Assembly: GCA_947642475.1 (NCBI GenBank)
Contig: CANRSQ010000006.1
Location: 1-39,694 of the forward strand
Length of the DNA stretch: 39,694 bases
Direction of reading: 5' to 3'
Origin: an uncultured Mycoplasmatota bacterium
Lineage (GTDB): Bacteria > Bacillota_I > Bacilli_A > RF39 > UBA660
Of this stretch, positions 23,872 to 32,404 are shown in pieces (the first letter of the stretch is position 1; every line of letters starts with the position of its first letter). The notes under the pieces are model-generated. The model saw only the letters and a program-made list of their open reading frames with translations, did not search any database and was not told where the DNA came from. The translations under genes were made by a program, and so were the position numbers.

Positions 23872-25962
23872 TTACTCAACAATATATAATTCATGCAACG
23901 CACGTGTCATTGAAACATATAATAATTTCAAATCCTCTACTTTTTCTTTATCAAATTTGGATTTACCTACGTCAAGTAGTATAACAACATCAAACTCCAA
24001 GCCTTTAGATAAATAACTGCTTATGCAACAAACCGAATTAGTGGTGTTTACATTGTTTGTATTGATTTTGTCTATTTCAATACTTTTAGATAAATTATCA
24101 TATACTTCATCTACACTAACCTGATTTTTACATATAATTGCAATACTTTTATGCCCGTTTATCAATGAAGTATTGACTATATTAATAATGTAATTGTATA
24201 AATTATCTAAATGAATGTTACAATGTTGAACATCCTTTCCATGTCTGATTACTGGAACAGCGAGAGAGTATCCTAATAATTCATTAATTTTATTAGCCTC
24301 ATTCATTATTTCAATAGTTGTTCTATAACTCTTATTTAAATATAACATTTCACAGTTACCATCAAACACAGGAACAATAATTTCTTCCCATGAATGTATG
24401 CTTTTATAAGAATATAGAGACTGGGCTAAGTCACCATAGATACTAAATGTAGAGTTATACATGATAACCTTTAATACATAAAATGTAAAAGTGTTATAAT
24501 CTTGTGCCTCATCTATAACAACATGGCGATATTTTGAATATTCTTCTGAACCAAATAAATTATACTGGATATACATAAGTGGCGTTAAATCTTCTACACT
24601 CATTTTTTTATTCTTTATTTGTTTTTGTTTTTGCTCTAAATCAAAATTATTATCTCTCAATTTATCGTTTTCAGCCAATATTTCTATATAAATTTGAAAT
24701 GGGGTTTTTATTAGTGATTTAAAATATGATTTTAAAATATTATTACCTGAAACATTCAATTCCTTTTTTAATAATTCTCTATCTTTTACCTTTTGACTTT
24801 GAATATCCTTAGTAATATCGTTTGATAATGCCTGAGATAAAATATTTTCTAATATATTATTCTTTCTTTCATCAATTTTCTTTGATAAAATAGATATTGT
24901 TTTATCAACCCTAGATTTTAAAGATTTATGTACCTTATCATTTATAGATAGAAATGTTTCCCTAATTATATTTGCATCTAATATTTTAAAGTTTTTAAAA
25001 TACAAATGTTCATTTGGAATTAAGGTTTCATAATACTTTTCTAAATATTTATCTATTTCCTTTCTAAATTCCATAGAAGTAATATAATAAGAAAATATAT
25101 CTTTTTTACCATTTACAACATCACTCAAAATATCCAATGAATTCCTTACATCCATTTTTTCCTCTAAATAAGTTTGTGCAAAATCAATAAAATCATATTG
25201 AATAACACCATTAGCGTCTAAATCTGGTAACACACTTGAGATGTAGTTACTAAAAAACTTATTTGGTCCAATTACCATATATTGATCTGGGCTATAGATA
25301 TCACGATTATTATAAACTAAATATGATGTTCTGTGTAAAGCCACTGATGTTTTTCCACTCCCAGCAACACCCTGTGTAATTGAATTACAGCTTAAATCTT
25401 TCCTTATAATTTGATTTTGTTCACTCTGAATAGTGGAAACAATGTTTTTTAATCTGTTATCAGCACTCACACCTAAAAAAGGTTTCAAAAGTTCATCATT
25501 ACTAACAGTATCAACATCAATAAAATTTAATAAGTTTCCATTTTCTATTTCATACTGTCTTTTTACAGTTAGTTTTCCTTCAATTTTTCCCTCTGGCGCA
25601 ATATAAGAGGTTTCTCCAATGTTGGAATCGTAATATAAAGTTGCGATAGGCGCTCTCCAATCAACCGTAATTATTTCATTATCGTAATTTGTTACACCAA
25701 TTTTTCCTATATAACAAATGTCCTTTATACTATCTTTTTTGTTTTCAAAATCAATTCTCGCAAAATAAGGTTTATTTTTACTACTATCTAAAACTTCTAT
25801 TTTTTTGGTTAATCTTTCTTTTTCTTCTAACATTTTATCATAATTATTTGGATAAAACTTTGGAAGATTTTTTATTTTTAAATTTGTATCACCAATAATT
25901 TCACTATACTCTTTTTGGACATATTTTAGATGTTTATTTTCCGATTCTAATTCTTTTTCCAA
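23872..25962 (-). CDS. helD: HelD-type UvrD/Rep superfamily helicase-like ATPase
   Basis: This roughly 696-residue protein fits HelD, the ATPase that frees stalled RNA polymerase from nucleic acid. The N-terminal coiled coil, which enters the polymerase secondary channel, covers residues 1-60. The segment 'DWRAPIATLYYDS' follows. The ATPase has Walker A 'QGVAGSGKTSVALHR', Walker B 'HVVIDEAQDY', and C-terminal motifs 'YLSKGLEFDVVILLD' and 'LLYVSMTRALHELYI'. A TTG start at 25962, with AGGTGA 5 bases upstream, is favoured; a GTG at 25971 is in frame. It probably has its own promoter at 25993-26021. It has no functional link to the next operon except for close packing. Confidence 0.88.
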   Translation of the reverse strand: MEKELESENKHLKYVQKEYSEIIGDTNLKIKNLPKFYPNNYDKMLEEKERLTKKIEVLDSSKNKPYFARIDFENKKDSIKDICYIGKIGVTNYDNEIITVDWRAPIATLYYDSNIGETSYIAPEGKIEGKLTVKRQYEIENGNLLNFIDVDTVSNDELLKPFLGVSADNRLKNIVSTIQSEQNQIIRKDLSCNSITQGVAGSGKTSVALHRTSYLVYNNRDIYSPDQYMVIGPNKFFSNYISSVLPDLDANGVIQYDFIDFAQTYLEEKMDVRNSLDILSDVVNGKKDIFSYYITSMEFRKEIDKYLEKYYETLIPNEHLYFKNFKILDANIIRETFLSINDKVHKSLKSRVDKTISILSKKIDERKNNILENILSQALSNDITKDIQSQKVKDRELLKKELNVSGNNILKSYFKSLIKTPFQIYIEILAENDKLRDNNFDLEQKQKQIKNKKMSVEDLTPLMYIQYNLFGSEEYSKYRHVVIDEAQDYNTFTFYVLKVIMYNSTFSIYGDLAQSLYSYKSIHSWEEIIVPVFDGNCEMLYLNKSYRTTIEIMNEANKINELLGYSLAVPVIRHGKDVQHCNIHLDNLYNYIINIVNTSLINGHKSIAIICKNQVSVDEVYDNLSKSIEIDKINTNNVNTTNSVCCISSYLSKGLEFDVVILLDVGKSKFDKEKVEDLKLLYVSMTRALHELYIVE

Positions 25963-25992
25963 GCAAATCACCTACTTTTTAATATCATTAAT

Positions 25993-26021
25993 ATATTACA
26001 TAAATATAGAACAAAAATCAA
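25993..26021 (-). promoter_or_regulatory. Promoter of helD
   Basis: On the minus strand TTGATT (26016-26021) and TAATAT (25993-25998) are 17 bp apart, about 30 bases before the start. A second possible -10 box (TATAAT) lies further upstream, next to the terminator of the histidine kinase gene. Confidence 0.45.
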
Positions 26022-26131
26022 TAATAATGAAAAAATATACAATCTTTTCTATAACTTTTGCATCACTTATTATTCAATTTTCACATAAACTTTAATATTA
26101 AAATATTTTTTCTCATTATACTATAAAAGCA

Positions 26132-26158
26132 GAAAAAGTAATCATTAAAATTACTTTC
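26132..26158 (-). terminator. Terminator of the hybrid histidine kinase gene
   Basis: AAAGTAAT pairs with ATTACTTT around a 7-base loop and is followed by T residues on the minus strand. The stem is like the hairpin at 17483-17510. Confidence 0.65.
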
Positions 26159-26161
26159 CCC

Positions 26162-27931
26162 TTAAAGATTTTCATTTAAAATTCTATCTAATTCTTTCTT
26201 TAAATCAGATTTTTTAATTATATCAGTAAAACCATCTTTTAAATAATGTTTCTTAATAAATTCTTTATTATCATTTATCATAACTATTACTGGAATATTA
26301 AAAGATTTATTTTTCTGTAATTCTCTAAGTACAGTTAATGCACTATCAGTATTAGTTTCATCATCTAATATTATTAAATCAAATTTATAATTTTCATTTA
26401 ATTTTTGAAGTGCATCCTTTCCATACAAAGAACTACTAACATGCATTCCTTTAGTTTCTAAATATTTCTTTATATCAGATAATTCTTTCGCATCATCATC
26501 AACGACCATTATATTACTACCTTTATTTAAAGTACTTTCATAAAGTGTTAATTTTTTATTAATTTCTTTATTTTGATGACTTGCTTCATAAATCTTTTGA
26601 TCTAAAACAATATTTACCATGGTACCTTTATTTTTCTCACTTTTAATCATAAAACTACCACCAATTTGATTAACTAATGATCTAACATTAATTAAATCTA
26701 AAATAGATTTATCATAATTAGATTCTTCAGGTAATAATTCTAAACTTAATATTTCATTTACTTTATCAAGGCTAATCCCTTCTCCACTATCAGTAATATC
26801 AATATTAAATCTGCATGTATCATATTTAATGATAGTATTTACGTCAAATGAAATAAACCCTTCTTTTGTATGCTTAATACTATTTTCCAAAACTGATGAA
26901 AGTATTTGTTTCACTTTAATAGAATCACCATAAACATACTGCGGTATGTTAGAACACAAATTATATTCAAATTTTATATTTCTACTCTTTTTATTTTCAG
27001 TCATACCTTTTACTTCATCGAATAAGTTCTTAGGATTATATTTTGAATTATAAACTTTTTCGTTCATAGATGCCATAGAACTAACATCAAGAGTATCATT
27101 TATAATATGATTTAAGTTTTTACCTAAAATATTAATTTTCATTAAATCCTCATTAGTTTTTTTAGAAGAAATCAAATTTATCTCATTAACAGATGACTTC
27201 ATATCTTGTGACAATTTAAACAAAAAGTTAGATGTACTTTCAGCATTACTTTCTATAATTCTTTTATTCTTATATAATTCTTCCATAATTTTTACATCAG
27301 GATTTTCAACAGTATGATACATCAAACAAGTCACAATTGCCTCTGCTGTTATTAAAAGCAATAAAGTAGGATTTAGAAATTGTATAACCATAACTATGCT
27401 TCCAAAAATAATAAATACAAATAATGGTAAAAACCTAGTTTTCTTAATTCTTTTAAAATTAATAAATAAACAATATAAAATAAATATTATAAAAATAGAT
27501 GACATTACATATACAAAATTAGTTGCTATACCATAATTAAAGACTCCGTCTTCTCCATTATGTATACTTAAAGGAAGCAATATAATCGCAAATACACATG
27601 CTAAATAAAATAAAAGTAAAAAGGTTTTAAGTTGTTTAGTAATTGTCTTACCGAATGATATAACAAATATATATAATGTAAAAATAGCAAGCCAACTAAA
27701 ATAATAAATTAAGCTCATTTTTGAAAAAAACATTATCAAAATAGAATTATTGAAAAAATAAGTAAATGCAATATATACTAAAATATCAAATATGAGTCCA
27801 AATAAATTGCATATTATCAAGACAGCATAAACATTATTCTCTGTACTTTTAACTCTTTGCTTTCTAAAATAGAAAAAACAAATTATAACAACAAAACATA
27901 ATGAGCATATTGAAAATGAAACACCAACCAT
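26162..27931 (-). CDS. Hybrid sensor histidine kinase-like protein lacking the phosphoacceptor His
   Basis: This is a 589-residue protein with seven predicted N-terminal membrane helices (residues about 5-205), a short helical linker, a dimerisation region, an HATPase domain and a C-terminal receiver domain. The HATPase has an intact N box ('SSVLENSIKHTKEG') and G1 box ('DITDSGEGI'). The receiver keeps the acidic pair ('VVDDD'), an Asp in 'LIILDDE' and a Lys in 'DIIKKS'. In the dimerisation helix the usual S-H-E is S-Q-D, so Gln242 replaces the phosphoacceptor. Autophosphorylation in the normal way is unlikely; it may be a pseudokinase or use a partner. The ATG at 27931 has AAGGAGG 9 bases upstream; an earlier in-frame start at 27964 lacks one. 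Confidence 0.85.
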   Translation of the reverse strand: MVGVSFSICSLCFVVIICFFYFRKQRVKSTENNVYAVLIICNLFGLIFDILVYIAFTYFFNNSILIMFFSKMSLIYYFSWLAIFTLYIFVISFGKTITKQLKTFLLLFYLACVFAIILLPLSIHNGEDGVFNYGIATNFVYVMSSIFIIFILYCLFINFKRIKKTRFLPLFVFIIFGSIVMVIQFLNPTLLLLITAEAIVTCLMYHTVENPDVKIMEELYKNKRIIESNAESTSNFLFKLSQDMKSSVNEINLISSKKTNEDLMKINILGKNLNHIINDTLDVSSMASMNEKVYNSKYNPKNLFDEVKGMTENKKSRNIKFEYNLCSNIPQYVYGDSIKVKQILSSVLENSIKHTKEGFISFDVNTIIKYDTCRFNIDITDSGEGISLDKVNEILSLELLPEESNYDKSILDLINVRSLVNQIGGSFMIKSEKNKGTMVNIVLDQKIYEASHQNKEINKKLTLYESTLNKGSNIMVVDDDAKELSDIKKYLETKGMHVSSSLYGKDALQKLNENYKFDLIILDDETNTDSALTVLRELQKNKSFNIPVIVMINDNKEFIKKHYLKDGFTDIIKKSDLKKELDRILNENL

Positions 27932-27987
27932 CAAAAAAGCCTCCTTATTATTACTAAAAAACATTATACACTATATTACCTTAAAAC

Positions 27988-28020
27988 ACAAAAAACATCC
28001 AATAAAAATTGGAATATTTT
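27988..28020 (-). terminator. Terminator of the acyl-CoA-synthetase-like gene
   Basis: AATATTCCAAT pairs with ATTGGATGTT across a TTTT loop on the minus strand and is followed by TTTTTT. It starts next to the stop codon. The T-run overlaps the weak -35 box of the histidine kinase gene. Confidence 0.75.
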
Positions 28021-29895
28021 TTATTCGTTAAATCTTATTTGATTTACTTTTACTAAAGTTTTGCCTTGTTTTCTTGAAGTAGAAAAATAATCAATATTAC
28101 TTGCATCAATTAAATAATTGATATCAATTTTACCACCCATATTATGAGGAATATTTTCAACAAATATAAATTCATAAGGAATTAATGGGCCATCAAGATT
28201 TTCAATACATAATAATTCTAATTTCTTTCTTGCGTTTTCTATATCTTGACCTTCTATTAATTTTACAAAAGCCACTGGAACTTTCTGTTCATCTGGATGT
28301 TCAATTCCGGCAACAGCACAGTCATCTACAAATGGTAAATTTAATATAAAATTCCTTATTGCTTTTGGATGAACATTATGACCTGATCTCATAAAGACAT
28401 CTTTAATTCTGCCAGTAATAAAGAAATGACCATCTTCATCAACATATCCATAATCTTTTGTATGAAGCCAAATTTTTCCATCTGAATGTTTTCTTAATAC
28501 CTTTTCAGTTTCTAAAGGCTTATTTAAATATTCTTTCATCACGGTAGGACCAGACACGCATATTTCACCGACTTCATTATATGGAAGTTCTTCATTAGTT
28601 TCTGAATCAAAGACAGACATATTTTCGAAAGGTAAAGGTATACCTTGTGAACCTAATTTATAAGAACCAACTTTACTATATGTAGCCGCTCCTCCATTTT
28701 CTGTCATTCCATAACCTTGCCTTATAAATATATCTTCACCAGTTATTTCTTCAGTATAATCATCATCTACCACATTTAAATATTTTTCAAGATCTATATC
28801 AAAGTCGGCACCACCAGATACAAAGTTTTTTCCATATGAAGGGAAATCATTACCGTCTTCTATTTTTTTACGAAGGTTTTCATAATGTATAGGACCGCCA
28901 ATAAAATGATCAGGTTTATATTTAGAAAGTAAATTATAAACATCAGTTTCCATAGTTGGAATCAAAGCCACATTTAGTCCTAATGCTGTAGAATAATGCA
29001 TCACTGAAAAACCATACCCTATAGATACTATCAAATCATCCATCAGTTTATCCTTTGGACTATAATTTAAGCCTCCTGCTAAGTGCTGAAGAGTCATTGC
29101 ATTAGCATTCTCGTTAGTAATAACAACATCACTAGGAATTCCAGAAGTGCCACTTGTTCCTATAACTGCCGCTGGACTATTTTTTTCATAAACTGGAGTT
29201 AATAATTCTGGTATTTCTTCTTTTAATTTTACAAACTCATTCCAAGTTACAATTTTTTCATTATAAGATATTTTTGAATTTCCAGATTTTTTCCCTTTAA
29301 TTCTATCAATTAAATCTTTAAAAAATAAAATTTGTTTTGGAATACTTTCAGTTCCGTTTAACGGCACTATAGTTTCAACATTTTTATTTGTAAGTAACAT
29401 CTTACTATATCTTTCATAAAAACCATCAAATATAAATACTTTTTTAACTTCATTTTCACTAATTATTCTATCTAATTGTTTAGGCGCAAGCATAGGTGTA
29501 ATAGGATATACAACGGCTCCCAGAATATTACTAGCATATATTAATTCACGGGCCTCTGGAATTTGAGGCAAAATCAAGATAACCATTTCATTCTTTTTTA
29601 CCCCTAACCTATTTAACGATTTTGAATAATTATTTATACATTCAAATAGTTTTTTATATTTTATTTTAATATCAAAGTAAGTAAGTGCTGTATCATTCAT
29701 TCTATCCTTATTAAATTCCTCTATTAATTGATACATTGACATTGCTGGAATATCGTATTCATCAGCGCCACTCTCATAATATTTAAGCCATGGTCTATCA
29801 ATACTTGCATATCCAGTTAATTTTTTACTACCATCTTTATCTAATGTAAAAGAAGTTTCTCCTACTTGCTCATAAACTTCAAGATTTTTTATCAT
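28021..29895 (-). CDS. AMP-binding (acyl-CoA synthetase-like) adenylate-forming enzyme
   Basis: This is a 624-residue member of the ANL superfamily, which activates a carboxylate as an acyl-adenylate. Motifs seen are A3 'GTSGTSGIPSDV', A5 'GYGMTENGG', A7 'LHTKDYGYV', A8 'TGRIKDVFMRSGHNVHP' and A10 'GGKIDINYL', which holds the catalytic lysine. The P-loop lysine normally in 'TSGTTGxPK' is replaced by Ser/Asp, which is unusual. No carrier-protein or thiolation gene is adjacent, so the acceptor is unknown. The ATG at 29895 has AGGAGG 7 bases upstream; an upstream in-frame start at 29922 would include it. The promoter is at 29935-29963. Confidence 0.88.
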   Translation of the reverse strand: MIKNLEVYEQVGETSFTLDKDGSKKLTGYASIDRPWLKYYESGADEYDIPAMSMYQLIEEFNKDRMNDTALTYFDIKIKYKKLFECINNYSKSLNRLGVKKNEMVILILPQIPEARELIYASNILGAVVYPITPMLAPKQLDRIISENEVKKVFIFDGFYERYSKMLLTNKNVETIVPLNGTESIPKQILFFKDLIDRIKGKKSGNSKISYNEKIVTWNEFVKLKEEIPELLTPVYEKNSPAAVIGTSGTSGIPSDVVITNENANAMTLQHLAGGLNYSPKDKLMDDLIVSIGYGFSVMHYSTALGLNVALIPTMETDVYNLLSKYKPDHFIGGPIHYENLRKKIEDGNDFPSYGKNFVSGGADFDIDLEKYLNVVDDDYTEEITGEDIFIRQGYGMTENGGAATYSKVGSYKLGSQGIPLPFENMSVFDSETNEELPYNEVGEICVSGPTVMKEYLNKPLETEKVLRKHSDGKIWLHTKDYGYVDEDGHFFITGRIKDVFMRSGHNVHPKAIRNFILNLPFVDDCAVAGIEHPDEQKVPVAFVKLIEGQDIENARKKLELLCIENLDGPLIPYEFIFVENIPHNMGGKIDINYLIDASNIDYFSTSRKQGKTLVKVNQIRFNE

Positions 29896-29934
29896 TATAA
29901 TTCCTCCTAAAATATACAGCAAACTACGAGTGTT

Positions 29935-29963
29935 ACTATATCACTTTTGCCTTAATATTTCAA
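29935..29963 (-). promoter_or_regulatory. Promoter of the acyl-CoA-synthetase-like gene
   Basis: On the minus strand TTGAAA (29958-29963) and TATAGT (29935-29940) are 17 bp apart, about 40 bases before the start. Confidence 0.65.
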
Positions 29964-29966
29964 GTT

Positions 29967-29998
29967 AAAAACAAAAACAAACTATTTTTCAAGTTTGC
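29967..29998 (-). terminator. Terminator of the DUF5661 gene
   Basis: CAAACT pairs with AGTTTG on the minus strand and is followed by TTTTTGTTTTT. The stem overlaps the stop codon. Confidence 0.65.
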
Positions 29999-30245
29999 TT
30001 TGCAAAAAGGTTTCAAAGACTCTTAAGCCATATTCCCTACTATAGTAGTTAGGAAATTCATTTAAATGCGCTAAAGCTATTTTAGCAGTCATAATTAAAT
30101 CATTATTTGTTACATTAGTACTTGGATTAATAGTTCCATGTTCAAGTTCTATATTAATTCCATCTAAAAACTCTGAAGGAGTATATTTATCAAATGTAAC
30201 ACCTAACACTGATGCAGCATACAGTGCATCATTAATATTAAACAT
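29982..30245 (-). CDS. DUF5661 family protein
   Basis: This 87-residue helical protein matches the DUF5661 pattern: 'LGVTFDKYTPSEFLDGINIE', 'ELEHGTINPSTNVTNND' and 'KIALAHLNEFPNYYSR'. The function of the family is unknown; it is often found as a small domain in phage and stress-related proteins. GGTGATT precedes the ATG. It follows DUF5131 by 79 bases and may be the third gene of that operon, although a TATAAT (30255-30260 region) gives it a possible promoter of its own. Confidence 0.72.
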   Translation of the reverse strand: MFNINDALYAASVLGVTFDKYTPSEFLDGINIELEHGTINPSTNVTNNDLIMTAKIALAHLNEFPNYYSREYGLRVFETFLQSKLEK

Positions 30246-30324
30246 ATAATCACCAATATATTATATGTTTGTTTTTGATAGACGAAACATCTTATAAAGC
30301 TAGTTGTCTATTATAAATTACTGT

Positions 30325-31041
30325 TTAGCAATTACTTTTATAATCAATATTTGCTAATCTGGCTTGTTTACATAAGTCTTTTGTCTGTATTTTATACTGC
30401 TTTCCGTCCTTTATTGTATAAGTTCCACACTGTCTAAATTCAAAATCAACATTTTTTCTTATACATTGTTTTCTAATATCTAATGCCCAATCATAATTAA
30501 ATGGTCTAGCATTATAATCTGACTCCCCGCCTACTACTACAAGTTCTATGTCGTCAAGATATTTTTCTATATCTATTTTTTCTAATAGTGGCTGCGCTGT
30601 TATGCATTTATGTTTTATTGGTAAGTTTTTAAAAATTGATAATTTATAATCGGCATTTTTTTGGTTTTCAATAGTACAGCATACAACCACATTATCATAT
30701 CCGTCATTCCATTCATCTGGAATACATTTCATAAATCTATCTATTCTTTTTGTTAGAAACAAAAAAGTACAATCTTGTCTGTCTTTAATCATGTTCCAGC
30801 AATCATTTCGCCATTCATCTGCTTCCTCAATAAGAAAATCAGTAGAAAAACATAGATAAACTATTCCAGATTTCATTTTGTAACTTCCATTTTTTAACTT
30901 TTCTATTGGTTTATAAAAATCTTTTGTCTTTATAATTTCATTAGTATTTATATTTCTTTTTAAATCACCTTTATGAATATAGCAATGTAAACACCCATCA
31001 CTACATTTTTTACATCCTCGCCAAGGATTCCACATTGCCAT
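30325..31041 (-). CDS. DUF5131 (phage Gp37/Gp68) radical-SAM-like protein
   Basis: This is a 238-residue member of the Gp37/Gp68 family. The N-terminal 'WNPWRGCKKCSDGCLHCYI' contains Cys13-x3-Cys17-x2-Cys20, the radical SAM iron-sulfur motif, plus Cys10. Further family motifs are 'CTFLFLTKRIDRF', 'VVVCCTIENQKNAD' and 'VVVGGESDYNARPFNYDW'. The reaction is unknown; the family is common in phages and often neighbours nucleic-acid genes. It begins 36 bases after the RhuM-chimera gene and is probably co-transcribed from the LexA-like-box promoter at 31573. AAGG precedes the start at a distance of 10 bases. Confidence 0.88.
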   Translation of the reverse strand: MAMWNPWRGCKKCSDGCLHCYIHKGDLKRNINTNEIIKTKDFYKPIEKLKNGSYKMKSGIVYLCFSTDFLIEEADEWRNDCWNMIKDRQDCTFLFLTKRIDRFMKCIPDEWNDGYDNVVVCCTIENQKNADYKLSIFKNLPIKHKCITAQPLLEKIDIEKYLDDIELVVVGGESDYNARPFNYDWALDIRKQCIRKNVDFEFRQCGTYTIKDGKQYKIQTKDLCKQARLANIDYKSNC

Positions 31042-31077
31042 TTTATCACTACCTTCTAAATTATAATTTATTTATAA

Positions 31078-31542
31078 TTATTTTTTTAATTTTTTAAATA
31101 ATTGTTGTTTTTTCTCTTTTAAAGTAAGTTCATGAGTTACATTATATACACAAATTAATTCATAGGCAATACCGACTCCATATAATACTCCTTGTACAAA
31201 TTCTTCAGCATTTGGTGTGAATATTACTCCTAAAAAATGAAGGTAGTTATTTAGTATCGCTAAAACTAAAATACACCAGCCTATTTTTAAATTAAATTGC
31301 CATACCTTACTTTTGTCTATCACTTCTTTTTGAACTATTTCCATTTTGGAAACAGTTGAGTCTTTTATTAGTTCACCATCTTCATAGATGTTATATAAAT
31401 GTTTATTTATCGCGGGAACATTGACATCAAAAAGTTCTGCCATATTTTTTTGAGTAAGCCAAATAGTTTCAGATTTTAGTATGACATCAATATTAACTTT
31501 TCCATTAGTATCTTCGTATAAGACTATATTGCTTTCTTCCAT
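31078..31542 (-). CDS. Chimera: RhuM N-terminal domain fused to a two-helix membrane tail
   Basis: Residues 1-72 correspond to the N-terminal part of RhuM ('NIVLYEDTNGKVNIDVILKS', 'IWLTQKNMAELFDVNVPAI', 'GELIKDSTVSKMEIVQKE') and align with the full-length RhuM at 12490-13503. The rest of RhuM is missing. Instead, residues about 80-137 hold two hydrophobic helices around 'FTPNAEEFVQG', ending with the basic tail 'KEKKQQLFKKLKK'. The frame is open throughout and has AGGAGG 5 bases before the ATG. This may be a deletion that joined two genes or a genuine membrane-anchored DNA-binding protein. It is first in an operon with DUF5131. Confidence 0.75.
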   Translation of the reverse strand: MEESNIVLYEDTNGKVNIDVILKSETIWLTQKNMAELFDVNVPAINKHLYNIYEDGELIKDSTVSKMEIVQKEVIDKSKVWQFNLKIGWCILVLAILNNYLHFLGVIFTPNAEEFVQGVLYGVGIAYELICVYNVTHELTLKEKKQQLFKKLKK

Positions 31543-31572
31543 GTAAACCTCCTGACTTTTTAACTTACACCC

Positions 31573-31601
31573 ATTATAACATTTGTTCGTAGTTTTTACA
31601 A
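31573..31601 (-). promoter_or_regulatory. Promoter containing a LexA/DinR-like box (site 3, RhuM chimera-DUF5131)
   Basis: On the minus strand TTGTAA (31596-31601) and TATAAT (31573-31578) are 17 bp apart. CGAACAAATGTTAT (31576-31589) overlaps the -10 box as at the other two sites. The leader to the chimera's ATG is about 30 bases. Confidence 0.68.
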
Positions 31602-31627
31602 TAACTTAATTATAACTATCAAAACAG

Positions 31628-31660
31628 AAAATGATGATTAAATATTAACCATCATTTTTT
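31628..31660 (-). terminator. Terminator of the flavodoxin-AhpD-cupin operon
   Basis: AAAATGATG pairs with CATCATTTT around a long loop just after the cupin gene's stop codon. The hairpin is nearly symmetrical. Confidence 0.65.
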
Positions 31661-31662
31661 AT

Positions 31663-32097
31663 TTATAAATTATTGTATTCTTCGTCTGATACTGGTTCTA
31701 ACCATTCATTACTAGTATTTTCTCCAGGCACTTCTACTGCAATGTGACTAAACCAAGAATCTTTTTTAGCACCGTGCCAATGCTTAACATTAGCAGGAAT
31801 ATTAATAACTGTTCCAGGTGTTAAACTAACGGCATCTTTCCCCTCTTCCCTGTACCACCCTTCACCAGCGGTACATATTAACAATTGTCCACCACCTTTA
31901 TCAGCATGATGAATGTGCCAATTATTTCGACATTCAGGTTCAAAAGTGACATTGACTAAAAACAAAGAACATTCTTTTGGATTAGTAAGTGGATTTAAAA
32001 AACTTTGCCCACTAAAATATTCTTTAAAAGCATCATTTGGATTTCCTAGTCCAAAAACATTTACTTTATCAAATTCTTCTTTATTCATCTTTACCAT
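31663..32097 (-). CDS. Cupin domain protein
   Basis: This is a 144-residue single-domain cupin. Metal ligands are visible in 'NNWHIHHADKGGGQ' (cupin motif 1) and 'NIPANVKHWHGAKKD' (motif 2), both in the order expected. The group is often encoded with carboxymuconolactone-decarboxylase-like proteins, as here, where it lies directly downstream of one and overlaps it by 17 bases. The start is uncertain. The ATG at 32097 lies only 3 bases after AGGAGG and the ATG at 32088 lies 12 bases after it. The likely role is in oxidative or electrophile stress handling. Confidence 0.85.
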   Translation of the reverse strand: MVKMNKEEFDKVNVFGLGNPNDAFKEYFSGQSFLNPLTNPKECSLFLVNVTFEPECRNNWHIHHADKGGGQLLICTAGEGWYREEGKDAVSLTPGTVINIPANVKHWHGAKKDSWFSHIAVEVPGENTSNEWLEPVSDEEYNNL

Positions 32098-32404
32098 ACA
32101 CCTCCTCTACTAGTGGAAATACACTCCACGCTTTAGGCAAGCCGCAATAAAACGCAAGTTGTGTAACTATTTCTACTACTTCTTCTTTTTTTAATCCATG
32201 TTTTTTTCCTAATATTAAATGAGCTTTTACTTGGGGATATAATCCCTGTGCCATTAAAGCAGATATTGTTATCATACTTCTATCTCTTAATGATAACTTA
32301 TCTTCTCTAGACCAAACCTCTCCAAATAATACATCGTCATTAAGCTCGGCAAATTTAGGAGCAAGCTTTCCTAAATTATCTCTACCTGCAGTTTGTTTTT
32401 CCAT
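32081..32404 (-). CDS. Carboxymuconolactone decarboxylase (AhpD-like) family protein
   Basis: This 107-residue all-helical protein has the CMD fold ('SREDKLSLRDRSMITISALM', 'GLYPQVKAHLILGKKHG', 'EEVVEIVTQLAFYCGLPKAW'). The CxxC of true AhpD peroxidase-coupling proteins is absent, so it is not a disulfide reductase. It begins directly after the flavodoxin stop codon with AGGAGG in place, and is the middle gene of a three-gene operon controlled by the divergent MerR gene. Confidence 0.9.
   Translation of the reverse strand: MEKQTAGRDNLGKLAPKFAELNDDVLFGEVWSREDKLSLRDRSMITISALMAQGLYPQVKAHLILGKKHGLKKEEVVEIVTQLAFYCGLPKAWSVFPLVEEVYGKDE

Noticed and set aside
6599-31601. The repeated 17-mer as mobile-element ends or attachment sites
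   Set aside because: All three copies are in the same orientation and at the same place relative to -35 boxes and start codons, and no integrase or transposase lies in the window. A promoter/operator element explains them better.
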